The position numbers and the translations under genes were made by a program. From JANNFX01 sp031380225 (lineage in GTDB: Bacteria; Pseudomonadota; Alphaproteobacteria; Rhizobiales; Hyphomicrobiaceae): a stretch of DNA of 64,000 bases. Positions 28,419 through 37,275 of this stretch are shown one piece after another. The first letter of the stretch is position 1. Each line of letters begins with the position of its first letter. The notes below the pieces were generated by a model that searched no databases, was not told the origin of the DNA, and saw nothing but the letters and a program-made list of their open reading frames with translations. The stretch spans positions 1-64,000 of the forward strand of contig JANNFX010000239.1 in NCBI GenBank assembly GCA_031380225.1. The letters are read 5' to 3'.

Positions 28419-29144
28419 TCAAGGACGTATTTGGCGCACGGCTGCTGATGGCTTCGTCGATTGAGCTGTCTGGGGTTCCGCCATCGCAACGCGGGCTTCG
28501 ATGCCGGTAATGAATGCCTCGATGGTGTTGTCGAACGCGGCGCCTGAGTCGAGGGTTTTGAAGGTTGGGATCAGGCGCTGGGTTGCGGCGCATGCAATTG
28601 GGTCGAGTGCCCGCAGTTCCTGTTCTTCATCCGGACCAAGGGGCTGCATCAAGCCTTCTGTCTCAGCCAATCCGAAGCCAATCAAGTAGGTATAGAAACT
28701 GAGCGCCAGGCCAGCGGCATCTCGGTCCGGCAGGCCGGCATTCAGCATCGCCCGGAATACGACTTCGCTCGTGGCGTGATCAGCAGGGCCGGTGGAATGG
28801 AACCGAAAGTGAAGATGGAACATCTTCGGATAGCGATGGGCCAGGCCGCGATAGGCGCGCGCGACTTTCTTGAGGTCTGACTTCCAATCATCGGTCGGCG
28901 GGCCAATTTCAATGGTGGCAAGCGACCGGTCAGCAATGTGGCGCAGCAATGCGTCGCGCGATGAGAAATGGTGCAGCACCGTCATCGGATCGATGCCGAT
29001 TTTAGCGCCAAGCTTGCGGACGGAAAAGCCGTTTTCACCTTCTGTGGCCATCAGTTCGAAGGCGGATGATAGGATGTCCGCCTTGTCGATGCCACGCGGC
29101 GCCCTGGGTTTGGGCTTCGCTGGCACTTCCCCTAAGTCCGCCAT
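28419..29144 (-). CDS. TetR/AcrR-family transcriptional regulator
   Basis: A 241-aa protein with a TetR-type DNA-binding domain (about 20-68, ILSSAFELMATEG then VRKLGAKIGIDPMTVLHHF) and a TetR_C-like ligand domain. It is divergent from the polyamine operon that begins at 29237/29409 and probably regulates it. A palindrome lying between -35 and -10 of that operon's predicted promoter is the likely site. The ligand is unknown; a pathway amine or aldehyde is plausible by context. Confidence 0.88.
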   Translation of the reverse strand: MADLGEVPAKPKPRAPRGIDKADILSSAFELMATEGENGFSVRKLGAKIGIDPMTVLHHFSSRDALLRHIADRSLATIEIGPPTDDWKSDLKKVARAYRGLAHRYPKMFHLHFRFHSTGPADHATSEVVFRAMLNAGLPDRDAAGLALSFYTYLIGFGLAETEGLMQPLGPDEEQELRALDPIACAATQRLIPTFKTLDSGAAFDNTIEAFITGIEARVAMAEPQTAQSTKPSAAVRQIRP

Positions 29145-29159
29145 GATCGTAAATCCCCC

Positions 29160-29188
29160 TTGACGCTTCTACACTGTAGACCTATTGG
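29160..29188 (+). promoter_or_regulatory. Promoter of the polyamine operon with an embedded palindromic operator
   Basis: TTGACG (29160-29165) and TATTGG (29183-29188) are separated by 17 bases. The spacer contains the 11-base palindrome CTACA-C-TGTAG (29169-29179). A repressor bound there would block RNA polymerase directly. The divergent TetR gene starts 16 bases away. Confidence 0.45.
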
Positions 29189-29236
29189 TTTTGAGTTCCA
29201 AGCGGTATTCTTCGATAAATTTGCCTGGAGGCTGAC

Positions 29237-29356
29237 ATGTCAATCAAACGTTTGTTTGTCTCCGGCCCCGGCAGCATGCCGAACGCCAAATCTGAACTGA
29301 TGCGTCTCTGCGCCCGCATCGGATTTACGCCGCCCGTCGGCCCTTGCCTGGACTAG
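29237..29356 (+). CDS. 39-aa leader-like ORF at the head of the polyamine operon
   Basis: An ATG with GGAGG 7 bases upstream, the best ribosome-binding site in the area, opens 39 codons ending in TAG. The peptide starts MSIKRLFVSGPGSMPNAK and has two Cys and a Pro-rich end. I recognise no family. It lies about 50 bases after the predicted transcription start and 52 bases before the aminotransferase start, with a hairpin between, as a leader peptide would. It could also be an independent small protein. Confidence 0.5.
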   Translation: MSIKRLFVSGPGSMPNAKSELMRLCARIGFTPPVGPCLD

Positions 29357-29360
29357 CAGC

Positions 29361-29382
29361 GGCCATCGCATGTGAGATGGCC
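29361..29382 (+). other. Hairpin between the leader-like ORF and the aminotransferase gene
   Basis: GGCCATC (29361-29367) pairs perfectly with GATGGCC (29376-29382) around an 8-base loop, followed shortly by CCTTTT. It begins 4 bases after the stop of the 39-codon ORF. It may be a weak attenuator or may separate the two genes in the mRNA. Confidence 0.4.
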
Positions 29383-29408
29383 AGCGCCTTTTGAGCTGGA
29401 GATCTCCA

Positions 29409-30794
29409 ATGTCAAACCAATACCCAACAGAGCTCCTCAAAGAGCTTGACGCGAAGCACCACCTGCATCCGATGACCAACCATCAGTCTCTTCGGGCTGG
29501 TGGCGCACGTGTGATTGTTAAGGCGGACGGTCCCTACATCTGGGACAGCGAAGGCAATCGCCTGCTCGATGGCATGGCTGGATTGTGGACCACGGCCGTC
29601 GGCTACGGCCGCAAGGAGCTGGCCGAGGCTGCCTATGCTCAGATGCTTGAGCTGCCTTACTACAACACCTTTTTCAGAACGACGCATCCGCGCGCCATTG
29701 AACTCGCAAAAAAACTTTCTGAGATTGCGCCCAAGAATTTGACCAACGTGTTCTTTGGCTCGTCGGGTTCGGAGTCGAATGACACCGCCATCCGTCTGAT
29801 TCGCCATTATTGGACATTGAAAGGCCAGCCGTCGAAGCGCATTATTATCAGCCGCAAAAGCGCCTATCACGGCTCGACAATCGCGGCTGGCTCGATGGGT
29901 GGCATGGGCCACGTCCACCAGCACACCTATCCGCTGTATGACGGCTTCCGCCACATCATGGACCCATACTGGTTCGGCGACTCGCTTGACGGCGAGACGC
30001 CGGAAGAGTTCGGCTTGCGTGCGGCTCGCGCGCTTGAAACAGAGATTTTGCGGATTGGTGCCGATCAGGTTGCAGCATTCGCCGCCGAGCCCGTGCAAGG
30101 GGCGGGTGGCGTGAAGATCGCTCCAGACACTTATTGGCCCGAAGTACAGCGTATCATTACCAAGTACGGCATCTTGTTCCTGGCTGATGAAGTGATTTGC
30201 GGCTTTGGCCGCCTCGGCCAGTGGTTCGGCTCACAACATTACAACATTCACCCGGATATCATCACCTTCGCCAAGGCGTGTACTTCGGGATATCTGCCGC
30301 TGTCGGGCAATATCATCAGCCAAGAAATCACCGATACGCTGGTCGCTCACAACGATGACTTCAATCACGGCTACACCTATTCCGGTCATCCGGTATCGTG
30401 CGCAGTCGGGCTCAAGAACATCGAAATCCTGGAGAACGAGAAGCTGCTTGAGCAGGTGCGCAATACGAAGGCGGCGCGCTTCTCCAAGATGCTGCAGACG
30501 TTCAAAGACCATCCGCTGGTCGGTGAAGCACGCTCGGTTGGCATGATTGGCGCACTCGAACTGGTGCCTGATAAGGCGAAATCGCGCCGCCGGTTCGACA
30601 ATCCCGGCCGCGTCGGTTTGATCTGCCGCGACCATTTCTTCCGCGCAGGCTTCATCATGCGGGCCACCTACGACACCATGGTCTGCGCGCCGCCACTGAT
30701 TTGGACCGAAGAGAATTTTGCCGAAGCGGAAGGCGTCATCGGCCGTGCGCTCGATCAGACGCTGGCGGACGTGAAAGGCGAGATGGGATCATGA
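29409..30794 (+). CDS. Class III aminotransferase, SpuC-type (putrescine/polyamine-pyruvate)
   Basis: A 461-aa PLP enzyme. HPMTNHQSL near the N-terminus, LWTTAVGYGRKEL, VFFGSSGSESNDTA and the PLP Lys in TFAKACTSGY (K289) are typical of the SpuC/omega-transaminase group that moves the amino group of putrescine, spermidine or similar amines to pyruvate. The ATG at 29409 has GGAG upstream. Its stop overlaps the next start (ATGA), so it is translationally coupled to the PuuD-like gene. It leads a five-gene operon for conversion of amines to succinate. Confidence 0.9.
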   Translation: MSNQYPTELLKELDAKHHLHPMTNHQSLRAGGARVIVKADGPYIWDSEGNRLLDGMAGLWTTAVGYGRKELAEAAYAQMLELPYYNTFFRTTHPRAIELAKKLSEIAPKNLTNVFFGSSGSESNDTAIRLIRHYWTLKGQPSKRIIISRKSAYHGSTIAAGSMGGMGHVHQHTYPLYDGFRHIMDPYWFGDSLDGETPEEFGLRAARALETEILRIGADQVAAFAAEPVQGAGGVKIAPDTYWPEVQRIITKYGILFLADEVICGFGRLGQWFGSQHYNIHPDIITFAKACTSGYLPLSGNIISQEITDTLVAHNDDFNHGYTYSGHPVSCAVGLKNIEILENEKLLEQVRNTKAARFSKMLQTFKDHPLVGEARSVGMIGALELVPDKAKSRRRFDNPGRVGLICRDHFFRAGFIMRATYDTMVCAPPLIWTEENFAEAEGVIGRALDQTLADVKGEMGS

Positions 30795-31528
30795 GCCGGC
30801 CGCTGGTCGTTATTCCGGCCTGCACGAAGGTCATTAACCAATTGACCTTCGATGCGGTCGCACGCGTGTACACAACTGCCGTCGCCGAGGTAGCCAAGTG
30901 CCAGCCAATCATCGTGCCATTGGATACCAGCCTCGCTGACATCAAGTCGGTGCTGCGCGTTGCCAATGGCATTCTGCTGACCGGCAGCGTCTCCAACGTC
31001 TCACCAAGCCTCTACGGTGACGAGCCGCCGATCATGGCTGACATGCTCGACCCGGCGCGCGATGCCGTGACATTGCCGCTCGTTAAAACCGCAATCGAAA
31101 TGCAGCTACCGTTGTTCGCGATCTGCCGCGGCTTTCAGGAGGTCAACGTTGCGCTCGGCGGTACGCTGCATCAGGCCGTGCACGCGGCTGGCCCCTACAA
31201 CGATCACCGCGCCGAATACGGCAAACCGCCGGATGTTCGCTTCCGCGCCAAGCACACTTTGAAACTCAAGGACGATTTGCGTGACTGGATCGGACAGGAC
31301 GAAATCCTGGTCAATTCGCTGCATGGGCAGGGCATCAAAACGCTGGCGCCCGGTCTCAGACCACAAGCGCATGCCGAAGATGGCCTGGTGGAAGCGGTGC
31401 TCGGGCCAGACGGCCATCCGTTTTTCTTGGGCGTGCAATGGCATCCCGAATGGGGCGCCAAATCAAATCCAATCTCGGTCAAACTTTTTGAGCGCTTCGG
31501 CGCTGCAGCTCAGAGAAACGCATCATGA
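30791..31528 (+). CDS. Gamma-glutamyl-gamma-aminobutyrate hydrolase, PuuD-like
   Basis: A 245-aa class I glutamine-amidotransferase-like peptidase (C26). The nucleophile C112 is in FAICRGFQEVN, and H218 and E220 are in VQWHPEW. PuuD releases GABA from gamma-glutamyl-GABA. The start overlaps the preceding stop and its own stop overlaps the next start by 4 bases, so three genes are tightly coupled. The frame runs upstream to 30701 but that part lies inside the aminotransferase gene. Confidence 0.9.
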   Translation: MSRPLVVIPACTKVINQLTFDAVARVYTTAVAEVAKCQPIIVPLDTSLADIKSVLRVANGILLTGSVSNVSPSLYGDEPPIMADMLDPARDAVTLPLVKTAIEMQLPLFAICRGFQEVNVALGGTLHQAVHAAGPYNDHRAEYGKPPDVRFRAKHTLKLKDDLRDWIGQDEILVNSLHGQGIKTLAPGLRPQAHAEDGLVEAVLGPDGHPFFLGVQWHPEWGAKSNPISVKLFERFGAAAQRNAS

Positions 31529-32883
31529 CCGTTGAACGGTATTTGACAGCCGGCGAAGCGAGGGCCTTCATCGGCGCCCACCCGGCCGTGCAGTGGGTCG
31601 ACGTGGTGATGTTCGACATTAATGGTATTGCGCGGGGCAAGCGGCTCAGAGCTGCTGATTTTGTTGGCTTTGCTGGCAAAACCATCATGTTCCCGTCAAC
31701 CGTCTACATCATGGACATGCGGGGCTCTTGCGTCGAAGAAACTGGCCGCCTCTGGGAAACCGGCGATCCTGACCTTGCGTTCCGCATTCTGGCCGATACG
31801 CTGGTGCCGGTCTCTGTCAACGGCGCCACGTATGCGCAAGCGGTGATGGTTCCGGTTGAAGACGACGGCGGGCTTGACCCGCGACGCATTCTCGATCGCC
31901 AAGTTAAGGCACTGGCTGACGCCGGCATGAAGCCGGTCGCCGCTGTCGAATTAGAATTCTATGTCTCGGCCGCACGGCCAGCAGGCCCGTTTGAACTCTC
32001 GACGCCTAAAGGCCTTGAAGCCAATCCGGATTGGCAGCAGCTTTATCAATTTGAAGAGTTGAACGCGGCCAGCAAGTTCATCGATGACATTTACCGGGTG
32101 GCGGAAACGCAGAAAATCCCGGTCGACGCCATCATTCAGGAAGCCGGTCCGGGTCAGTTTGAAATCAACCTCAAGCATCGCGACGACATGGTGGGCGCGG
32201 CCCTCGATGGCCATTTGTTAAAGCGCGCCGTCAAAGCCGCAGCGCTTGCAAACGGTATGGAAGCGACCTTCATGGCCAAGCCCCACCATGATTGGTCTGG
32301 CTCTGGCATGCATGTCCACATGAGTTTGGTCGATGCCAACGGCCAAAACCTGTTCGCGGGCGACCCGATGGCGCCGCTGTTCAAGAACGCTGTCGGCGGC
32401 CTTCGCGATACCATGGGCGACTTCATGGCAATATGGGCGCAAACGGGGAATTCCTACCGCCGCTACGTGCCGAAATCTTACGTGCCGATGGCCGCCCATT
32501 GGGGCATTAACAACCGCACGGTGTCGCTGCGCGTTCTCAATACCTCGCCGGCGGCAACTCGTGTCGAGCATCGCATTGCTGGTGCTGATGCCAATCCCTA
32601 TCTGGTTTTGGCATCAATGATAGCCGGCCTCCGCCATGGCATCGCGACCAATATCGATCCGGGCCCAGCGGTTGACGGCAACGCGGCCGAGTCGAGCCGG
32701 GCGCTGACATTACCGACAGCATGGGGCAACGCCATTGAGCGCTTCAATAGCTCGCCTGTTGTGAAGGCAGCTCTTGGGCCGGTGTTCCAAAAGGTCTATG
32801 GAGTGATCAAGCAGGCCGAGCGCACCGAATTTGAACGCGTCGTCACCGCGCTTGATTATCAGTGGTACGCGCGCGTTGCCTGA
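31525..32883 (+). CDS. Glutamine synthetase family protein, PuuA-type gamma-glutamylpolyamine synthetase
   Basis: A 452-aa member of the glutamine synthetase family. The ATP-binding region HHDWSGSGMHVHMSL is at about 252-268, RRYVPKSYVPM follows, and AVELEFYV contains metal-binding acids. Length and sequence fit the PuuA/GlnA-like group ligating glutamate to amines rather than true GlnA: it lacks the adenylylated-Tyr tail. It would make gamma-glutamyl-putrescine or a related adduct. The neighbouring PuuD-like hydrolase supports this. Confidence 0.9.
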   Translation: MTVERYLTAGEARAFIGAHPAVQWVDVVMFDINGIARGKRLRAADFVGFAGKTIMFPSTVYIMDMRGSCVEETGRLWETGDPDLAFRILADTLVPVSVNGATYAQAVMVPVEDDGGLDPRRILDRQVKALADAGMKPVAAVELEFYVSAARPAGPFELSTPKGLEANPDWQQLYQFEELNAASKFIDDIYRVAETQKIPVDAIIQEAGPGQFEINLKHRDDMVGAALDGHLLKRAVKAAALANGMEATFMAKPHHDWSGSGMHVHMSLVDANGQNLFAGDPMAPLFKNAVGGLRDTMGDFMAIWAQTGNSYRRYVPKSYVPMAAHWGINNRTVSLRVLNTSPAATRVEHRIAGADANPYLVLASMIAGLRHGIATNIDPGPAVDGNAAESSRALTLPTAWGNAIERFNSSPVVKAALGPVFQKVYGVIKQAERTEFERVVTALDYQWYARVA

Positions 32884-32925
32884 TCGCCGGTTTCAGATGA
32901 TCTGAATTTGAGTGAGGAGCATCCC

Positions 32926-34416
32926 ATGACATCGCTCGCGCATTTCGAAAAAGTTGCAGGAGCGATTGATTTGCCCGGCCGGTCAGTGATTGACGGCAAA
33001 TTGATGCCAGCGATCTCAGGCAGGACATTTGGCAATATTTCGCCGCGCAATGGCCGCGAGCTCAATCAGATCGCCGAGTGCGACGGGGCGGACATCGATC
33101 TGGCCGTGGCCGCCGCGCGGCGCGCCTTCGACGATAAGCGCTGGCGTGGCATGCACTATTCCAAACGCAAAGCGATCCTCTATAAGCTCGCCGAGTTGAT
33201 GGAACGCGACAGCGAAACGCTGGCCGTCCTCGAAAGCATCGACGTCGGCAAGCCGATCAAGAATGCGCTTGATGGCGACGTGCCGGGCTCGATCAAAACG
33301 CTGCGCTATTACGCGGAAGCGCTCGACAAAGTTTACGGCGAAGTTGGGCCGGAAACCACGGATCGCATTTCGTTTGCCGTGCATGAGCCGTTGGGCGTCA
33401 TCGGCGCCATCGTGCCGTGGAACTTCCCGCTGCTGATGGCGATGTGGAAAGTCGCGCCAGCGCTTGCCATGGGCAACTCGATGGTGCTGAAGCCGGCTGA
33501 GCAGTCGTCGCTGACGGCGCTGAAACTCGGTGAACTGGCGCTTGAAGCCGGACTTCCGGCTGGCGTGTTAAACGTCGTGCCGGGCATGGGCGCAGTTGCC
33601 GGGAAAGCGCTGGCGCTGCATATGGACGTCGACATGATCGCATTCACCGGCTCGGGCAACGTCGGCAAATTGCTGATGCAGTATTCCGGGCAGAGCAATT
33701 TAAAGCGCGTCAGTCTCGAGCTTGGCGGCAAGTCTCCGCAGATTGTGTTCGCCGATTGCCCGGATATGAACGCCGCCGCCTTCAATGCCGCCTGGGGTGT
33801 GTTCTACAACCAGGGCGAAGTCTGCACGGCCGCATCGCGCTTGTTGGTGCAGGACAGCATCAAGGATCAGTTCCTCGAAAAATTGTTGCAAGTTGCCAAG
33901 CGCATCAAGGCTGGTGATCCGCTCGAACCTTCGACAACATTTGGCTCCATGGTCAGTCAAGAGCAAATGAAGACCGCGCTGCGCTACATCGATATTGCCC
34001 ATAGCGAGGGCGGAAACCTGTGCCTCGGCGGCAAACGCACGATGGTTGACAGCGGCGGCTACTATGTCGAACCAACGGTGTTCGATGGCATCAAGCCAAC
34101 CAACACATTGGCGCGTGAAGAAGTGTTTGGCCCGGTGCTCGCCGTCACAACGTTTAAGGATGACGAAGACGCCTTGAAGATTGCCAATGACACTGTTTAC
34201 GGGCTTGCTGCGGGTCTGTGGACCAAGGATATCTCGCGCGCGCATCGCATGGCGCGTGAAATCAAGGCCGGTTTAGTCTGGGTCAACGGTTGGGATAGCT
34301 GCGATATTACCATGCCGTTTGGCGGCTTTAAGCAATCGGGTTTCGGCCGCGACCGCTCGCTCCACGCCCTCCATAAGTACGCAGACCTCAAGTCAATCTC
34401 GATCACTCTGCGCTAA
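32926..34416 (+). CDS. Aldehyde dehydrogenase, PuuC-type
   Basis: A 496-aa NAD(P)-dependent aldehyde dehydrogenase. Visible are IVPWNFPLLMAMWK, the catalytic Glu in LELGGKSPQI, and the catalytic C300 in NQGEVCTAASR. The C-terminal FGGFKQSGFGRD is characteristic of the gamma-glutamyl-aminoaldehyde/betaine-aldehyde group including PuuC. The ATG at 32926 has GAGGAGC upstream. It would oxidise gamma-glutamyl-aminobutyraldehyde or free aminobutyraldehyde produced by the upstream aminotransferase. Confidence 0.9.
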   Translation: MTSLAHFEKVAGAIDLPGRSVIDGKLMPAISGRTFGNISPRNGRELNQIAECDGADIDLAVAAARRAFDDKRWRGMHYSKRKAILYKLAELMERDSETLAVLESIDVGKPIKNALDGDVPGSIKTLRYYAEALDKVYGEVGPETTDRISFAVHEPLGVIGAIVPWNFPLLMAMWKVAPALAMGNSMVLKPAEQSSLTALKLGELALEAGLPAGVLNVVPGMGAVAGKALALHMDVDMIAFTGSGNVGKLLMQYSGQSNLKRVSLELGGKSPQIVFADCPDMNAAAFNAAWGVFYNQGEVCTAASRLLVQDSIKDQFLEKLLQVAKRIKAGDPLEPSTTFGSMVSQEQMKTALRYIDIAHSEGGNLCLGGKRTMVDSGGYYVEPTVFDGIKPTNTLAREEVFGPVLAVTTFKDDEDALKIANDTVYGLAAGLWTKDISRAHRMAREIKAGLVWVNGWDSCDITMPFGGFKQSGFGRDRSLHALHKYADLKSISITLR

Positions 34417-34441
34417 CGCGCCTATCAATAAGAGCACGGCC

Positions 34442-35893
34442 ATGACTATGCATGTCTCCTGGTTTCCCAATAAAGCTTTGATCGGCAGTGAATGGGTTGG
34501 TGGCACTGAGACGTTTGCCGTCACCAATCCGGCGACCGGCGAGGTGATCGCCAAAGTGCCGAACTTGGGTGCCGCTGAAACGCGCCGCGCTATCGATGCA
34601 GCCGAAGCCGCGTTTCCAGCCTGGAGTGCCAAGACAGCGAAAGAGCGTGCGGTACTTCTGAGGCGCTGGTTTGATCTCATCAACGCCGAAACCGAACGGC
34701 TGGCGCAATTGATGACGGCCGAGCAGGGCAAGCCCTTAGCCGAGGCGCGCGGTGAAGTTGCTTACGGTGCATCCTTCATCGAGTGGTTTGCGGAGGAGGG
34801 GAAACGCGCCTACGGCCGCACAATACCAACGACTGCTGGAACCAAGCGCTACATCACCATCAAGCAGCCAATCGGAGTGACGGCCGCGATTACACCGTGG
34901 AATTTCCCGATTGCCATGATCACTCGCAAGGCCGCGTGCGCGTTGGCGGCCGGCTGCACAATGGTCATCAAGCCTTCGGAAGAAACACCGCTGTGTGCAT
35001 TGGCTGTTGCGAAGCTTGCGCTCGACGCAGGCATTCCGCCGGGCGTTCTGAACGTCGTCACATCGCTTGATGCACCCGCAGTCGGCAAAGTGCTGTGCGA
35101 AGACTCGCGCGTCAGGAAATTGACATTCACCGGCTCAACAGCGGTCGGCAAAATTCTCTATCGCCAGTGTGCCGATACCGTCAAAAAACTGACGCTTGAG
35201 TTGGGCGGCAACGCGCCGTTGATCGTGTTCGATGACGCCAATCTCGACGCCGCGGTTGCCGGCGCTATGGCCTCCAAGTATCGCAACGCCGGTCAGACCT
35301 GTGTCTGCGCCAACCGTATCCTGGTGCAGGCCGGTATTTACGACCGCTTCGCCGCTGCTTTAAAAGAAGCAGCCAGCAAGCTGACCGTTGGCGCGGGTAA
35401 TTCAGCGAACATCACCGTCGGTCCGCTGATCAACGCGGAAGCGGCCGAAAAGGTTGAAGCCTTGACCCGCGACGCAGTCAGCAAAGGTGCCAAAGCCATT
35501 CTCGGCGGTCATCCGCACAAGGCTGGCGCGCTATTCTATGAACCAACTGTGCTGACGGGCATCACCGCCAAAATGGACCTGGTCAATGAGGAAATCTTCG
35601 GCCCCGTAGCCGCTCTCATGAAATTCGAAACCGACGATGAAGGCATCAAGCTCGCCAACTCGACGCCATTCGGTCTCGCCGCCTATCTCTTTAGCGAGAA
35701 CATGAGCCGCGCCTGGCGCGCCGCTGAAAAACTCGAGGCCGGCATGGTCGGCGTCAACGAGGGCATCTTCTCCAACGAAGTGGTGCCGTTCGGTGGCGTC
35801 AAGGAAAGCGGCCTCGGCCGCGAAGGCGCCGCCGAAGGGCTCGATGAATACCTCGAAATCAAGTTCATCTGCCTCGGCGGGATGGGGGCTTAG
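34442..35893 (+). CDS. gabD: Succinate-semialdehyde dehydrogenase GabD
   Basis: A 483-aa aldehyde dehydrogenase with the GabD hallmarks ITPWNFPIAMITRK, LELGGNAPLIVFDDA and NAGQTCVCANR, where C287 is the nucleophile and C289 the redox-sensing partner found in GabD. The end VPFGGVKESGLGREG is also typical. The ATG at 34442 (or 34448) opens the protein. It finishes the operon by converting succinate semialdehyde to succinate; GabT for the preceding step is encoded in the divergent unit at 26304. Confidence 0.95.
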   Translation: MTMHVSWFPNKALIGSEWVGGTETFAVTNPATGEVIAKVPNLGAAETRRAIDAAEAAFPAWSAKTAKERAVLLRRWFDLINAETERLAQLMTAEQGKPLAEARGEVAYGASFIEWFAEEGKRAYGRTIPTTAGTKRYITIKQPIGVTAAITPWNFPIAMITRKAACALAAGCTMVIKPSEETPLCALAVAKLALDAGIPPGVLNVVTSLDAPAVGKVLCEDSRVRKLTFTGSTAVGKILYRQCADTVKKLTLELGGNAPLIVFDDANLDAAVAGAMASKYRNAGQTCVCANRILVQAGIYDRFAAALKEAASKLTVGAGNSANITVGPLINAEAAEKVEALTRDAVSKGAKAILGGHPHKAGALFYEPTVLTGITAKMDLVNEEIFGPVAALMKFETDDEGIKLANSTPFGLAAYLFSENMSRAWRAAEKLEAGMVGVNEGIFSNEVVPFGGVKESGLGREGAAEGLDEYLEIKFICLGGMGA

Positions 35894-36658
35894 GGTGTGT
35901 TAAAAACACGGCATTCTGAACGCATGACGTGACGTAACCATCATCTGCACAAGCCTCGCCGTCCTGGAGCGACGAGGATAGACATCTGATGAAGTTATCT
36001 GCAGCCTGACGCTTTGCGCGCATCCAGCGATTGATAAGCCCTGACGCAAATTCGAAACTGCGATGCAATCGTGGCGTCAAATAGACAAGACTGTGAAGTT
36101 CTTTACCAACCCAACTATGGAATTTGAGTTCAGAGTCAGCACAAAAAACATTTGAAGCGTGAAAGAAATTCAAATCATCCAGCGTAGTGATCTTGAAGGC
36201 TAAGTGCTTCGGCTCAAGCCTTCGGTTTCGCTAGAGCATCAATCGCCTGTGCGGGCGTGATGGCGACTCGATTGCAGCGAGTTATAGTTGGTATGCAATC
36301 ATATGGATGCAAAATGCCCATCAAACCTGCTCGTCTTGTCTCAGGACTGTCGTATCTATTCCGGCCCCGGCCCGTCTATCGGCCGCGATACGAACCAGCC
36401 CTCAAAAAAATCAGCGCGAAGCACCCGGCGCCCGATACGCGCGCGGGCAACCGGCGAGGCTTCGATCAAGCCATAGGCGCAGCGGATATGCAAAAGCGCG
36501 TTGATTGTTCTGCCGCTGAGCAATCACCGAAACTAGATAAGTAAATTCTGCCGCAGCAACGCGTCCGGGTTGCCGTCAAGGCACGGAGAATTGCGAGTCG
36601 TACGCCACGGGCGGGCTCGCGGGTACCTTTGCGGGTTGCTCTCTGTTGAGTATTTGTC
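35894..36658. other. Gene-poor stretch after gabD
   Basis: About 765 bases with no gene I can support. Short frames on both strands (for example a reverse frame ending inside gabD and overlapping forward frames near 36290-36540) have poor starts, no ribosome-binding sites and no recognisable protein. Composition is more AT-rich than flanking genes. It looks like decayed or acquired sequence. Confidence 0.5.
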
Positions 36659-36979
36659 ATGTCAAAACCATCTTACTTGATCTCTGCAGCTACAGCAGCA
36701 GCCGTCGGCATGGGCCTCATCGTCCACAATCTGGCGGTGAAATCCGCAGCGGATTTGGCTGAGGCAGTGGCAGCAAGAACCGGACTTTGCGCTGACCCAG
36801 TGCGGACGATTGCCGCGATCGAATCAAGGCACTTCGATTGCCTGCAATCATGCTCTTGCACGTCTGCAACGTGTAAAGAACACTCACCCGTTCGAACGGT
36901 CCGTGCCACCAACTATCAAGGAAACGTTGTCGGTTCGTGGCCGCAATGTCCGGGAGTTCAGATTTCAAGGAATCCATGA
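36659..36979 (+). CDS. Doubtful hypothetical protein (106 aa)
   Basis: An ATG-started frame with an N-terminal hydrophobic stretch (about residues 7-27) and a Cys-rich middle (CLQSCSCTSATC). No ribosome-binding site is visible and the C-terminal half has no protein-like pattern. It lies in a gene-poor stretch and may be a remnant or not a gene at all. Confidence 0.25.
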   Translation: MSKPSYLISAATAAAVGMGLIVHNLAVKSAADLAEAVAARTGLCADPVRTIAAIESRHFDCLQSCSCTSATCKEHSPVRTVRATNYQGNVVGSWPQCPGVQISRNP

Positions 36980-37275
36980 CATCCGCCGAGCGCTAGCGTC
37001 GTAGATCGGGTCTCGCGAAGTCGATCTCCCCGGCCTAAGGTTGCTCGTGTGACCCACCGCTTTGAAACTGTTGGCCATTTTTCCGATGTTTTGGGTCATG
37101 GCGTTCGGCCGCCGTCTGGAGTAATTTGCCCGTCAACGTCGCTGGGGTGAACGGCATATGAACCGGGCACTCAAGGCCGGTTCAACTTGAGAGTGGCAAA
37201 CCCCCTCAAGCTAACCGCATCCAGCGAGTACCCAATATGACCGCAGCGACGCTCAGCTACGAGGAGTTCACGACG

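Noticed and set aside
35865..36173. A reverse-strand 102-codon frame after gabD
   Set aside because: It starts with TTG without a ribosome-binding site, runs into the end of gabD and matches no family I know.
36257..36544. Three overlapping forward frames in the gabD-downstream gap
   Set aside because: All three frames are open because stops are scarce; none has a good start or protein-like pattern.
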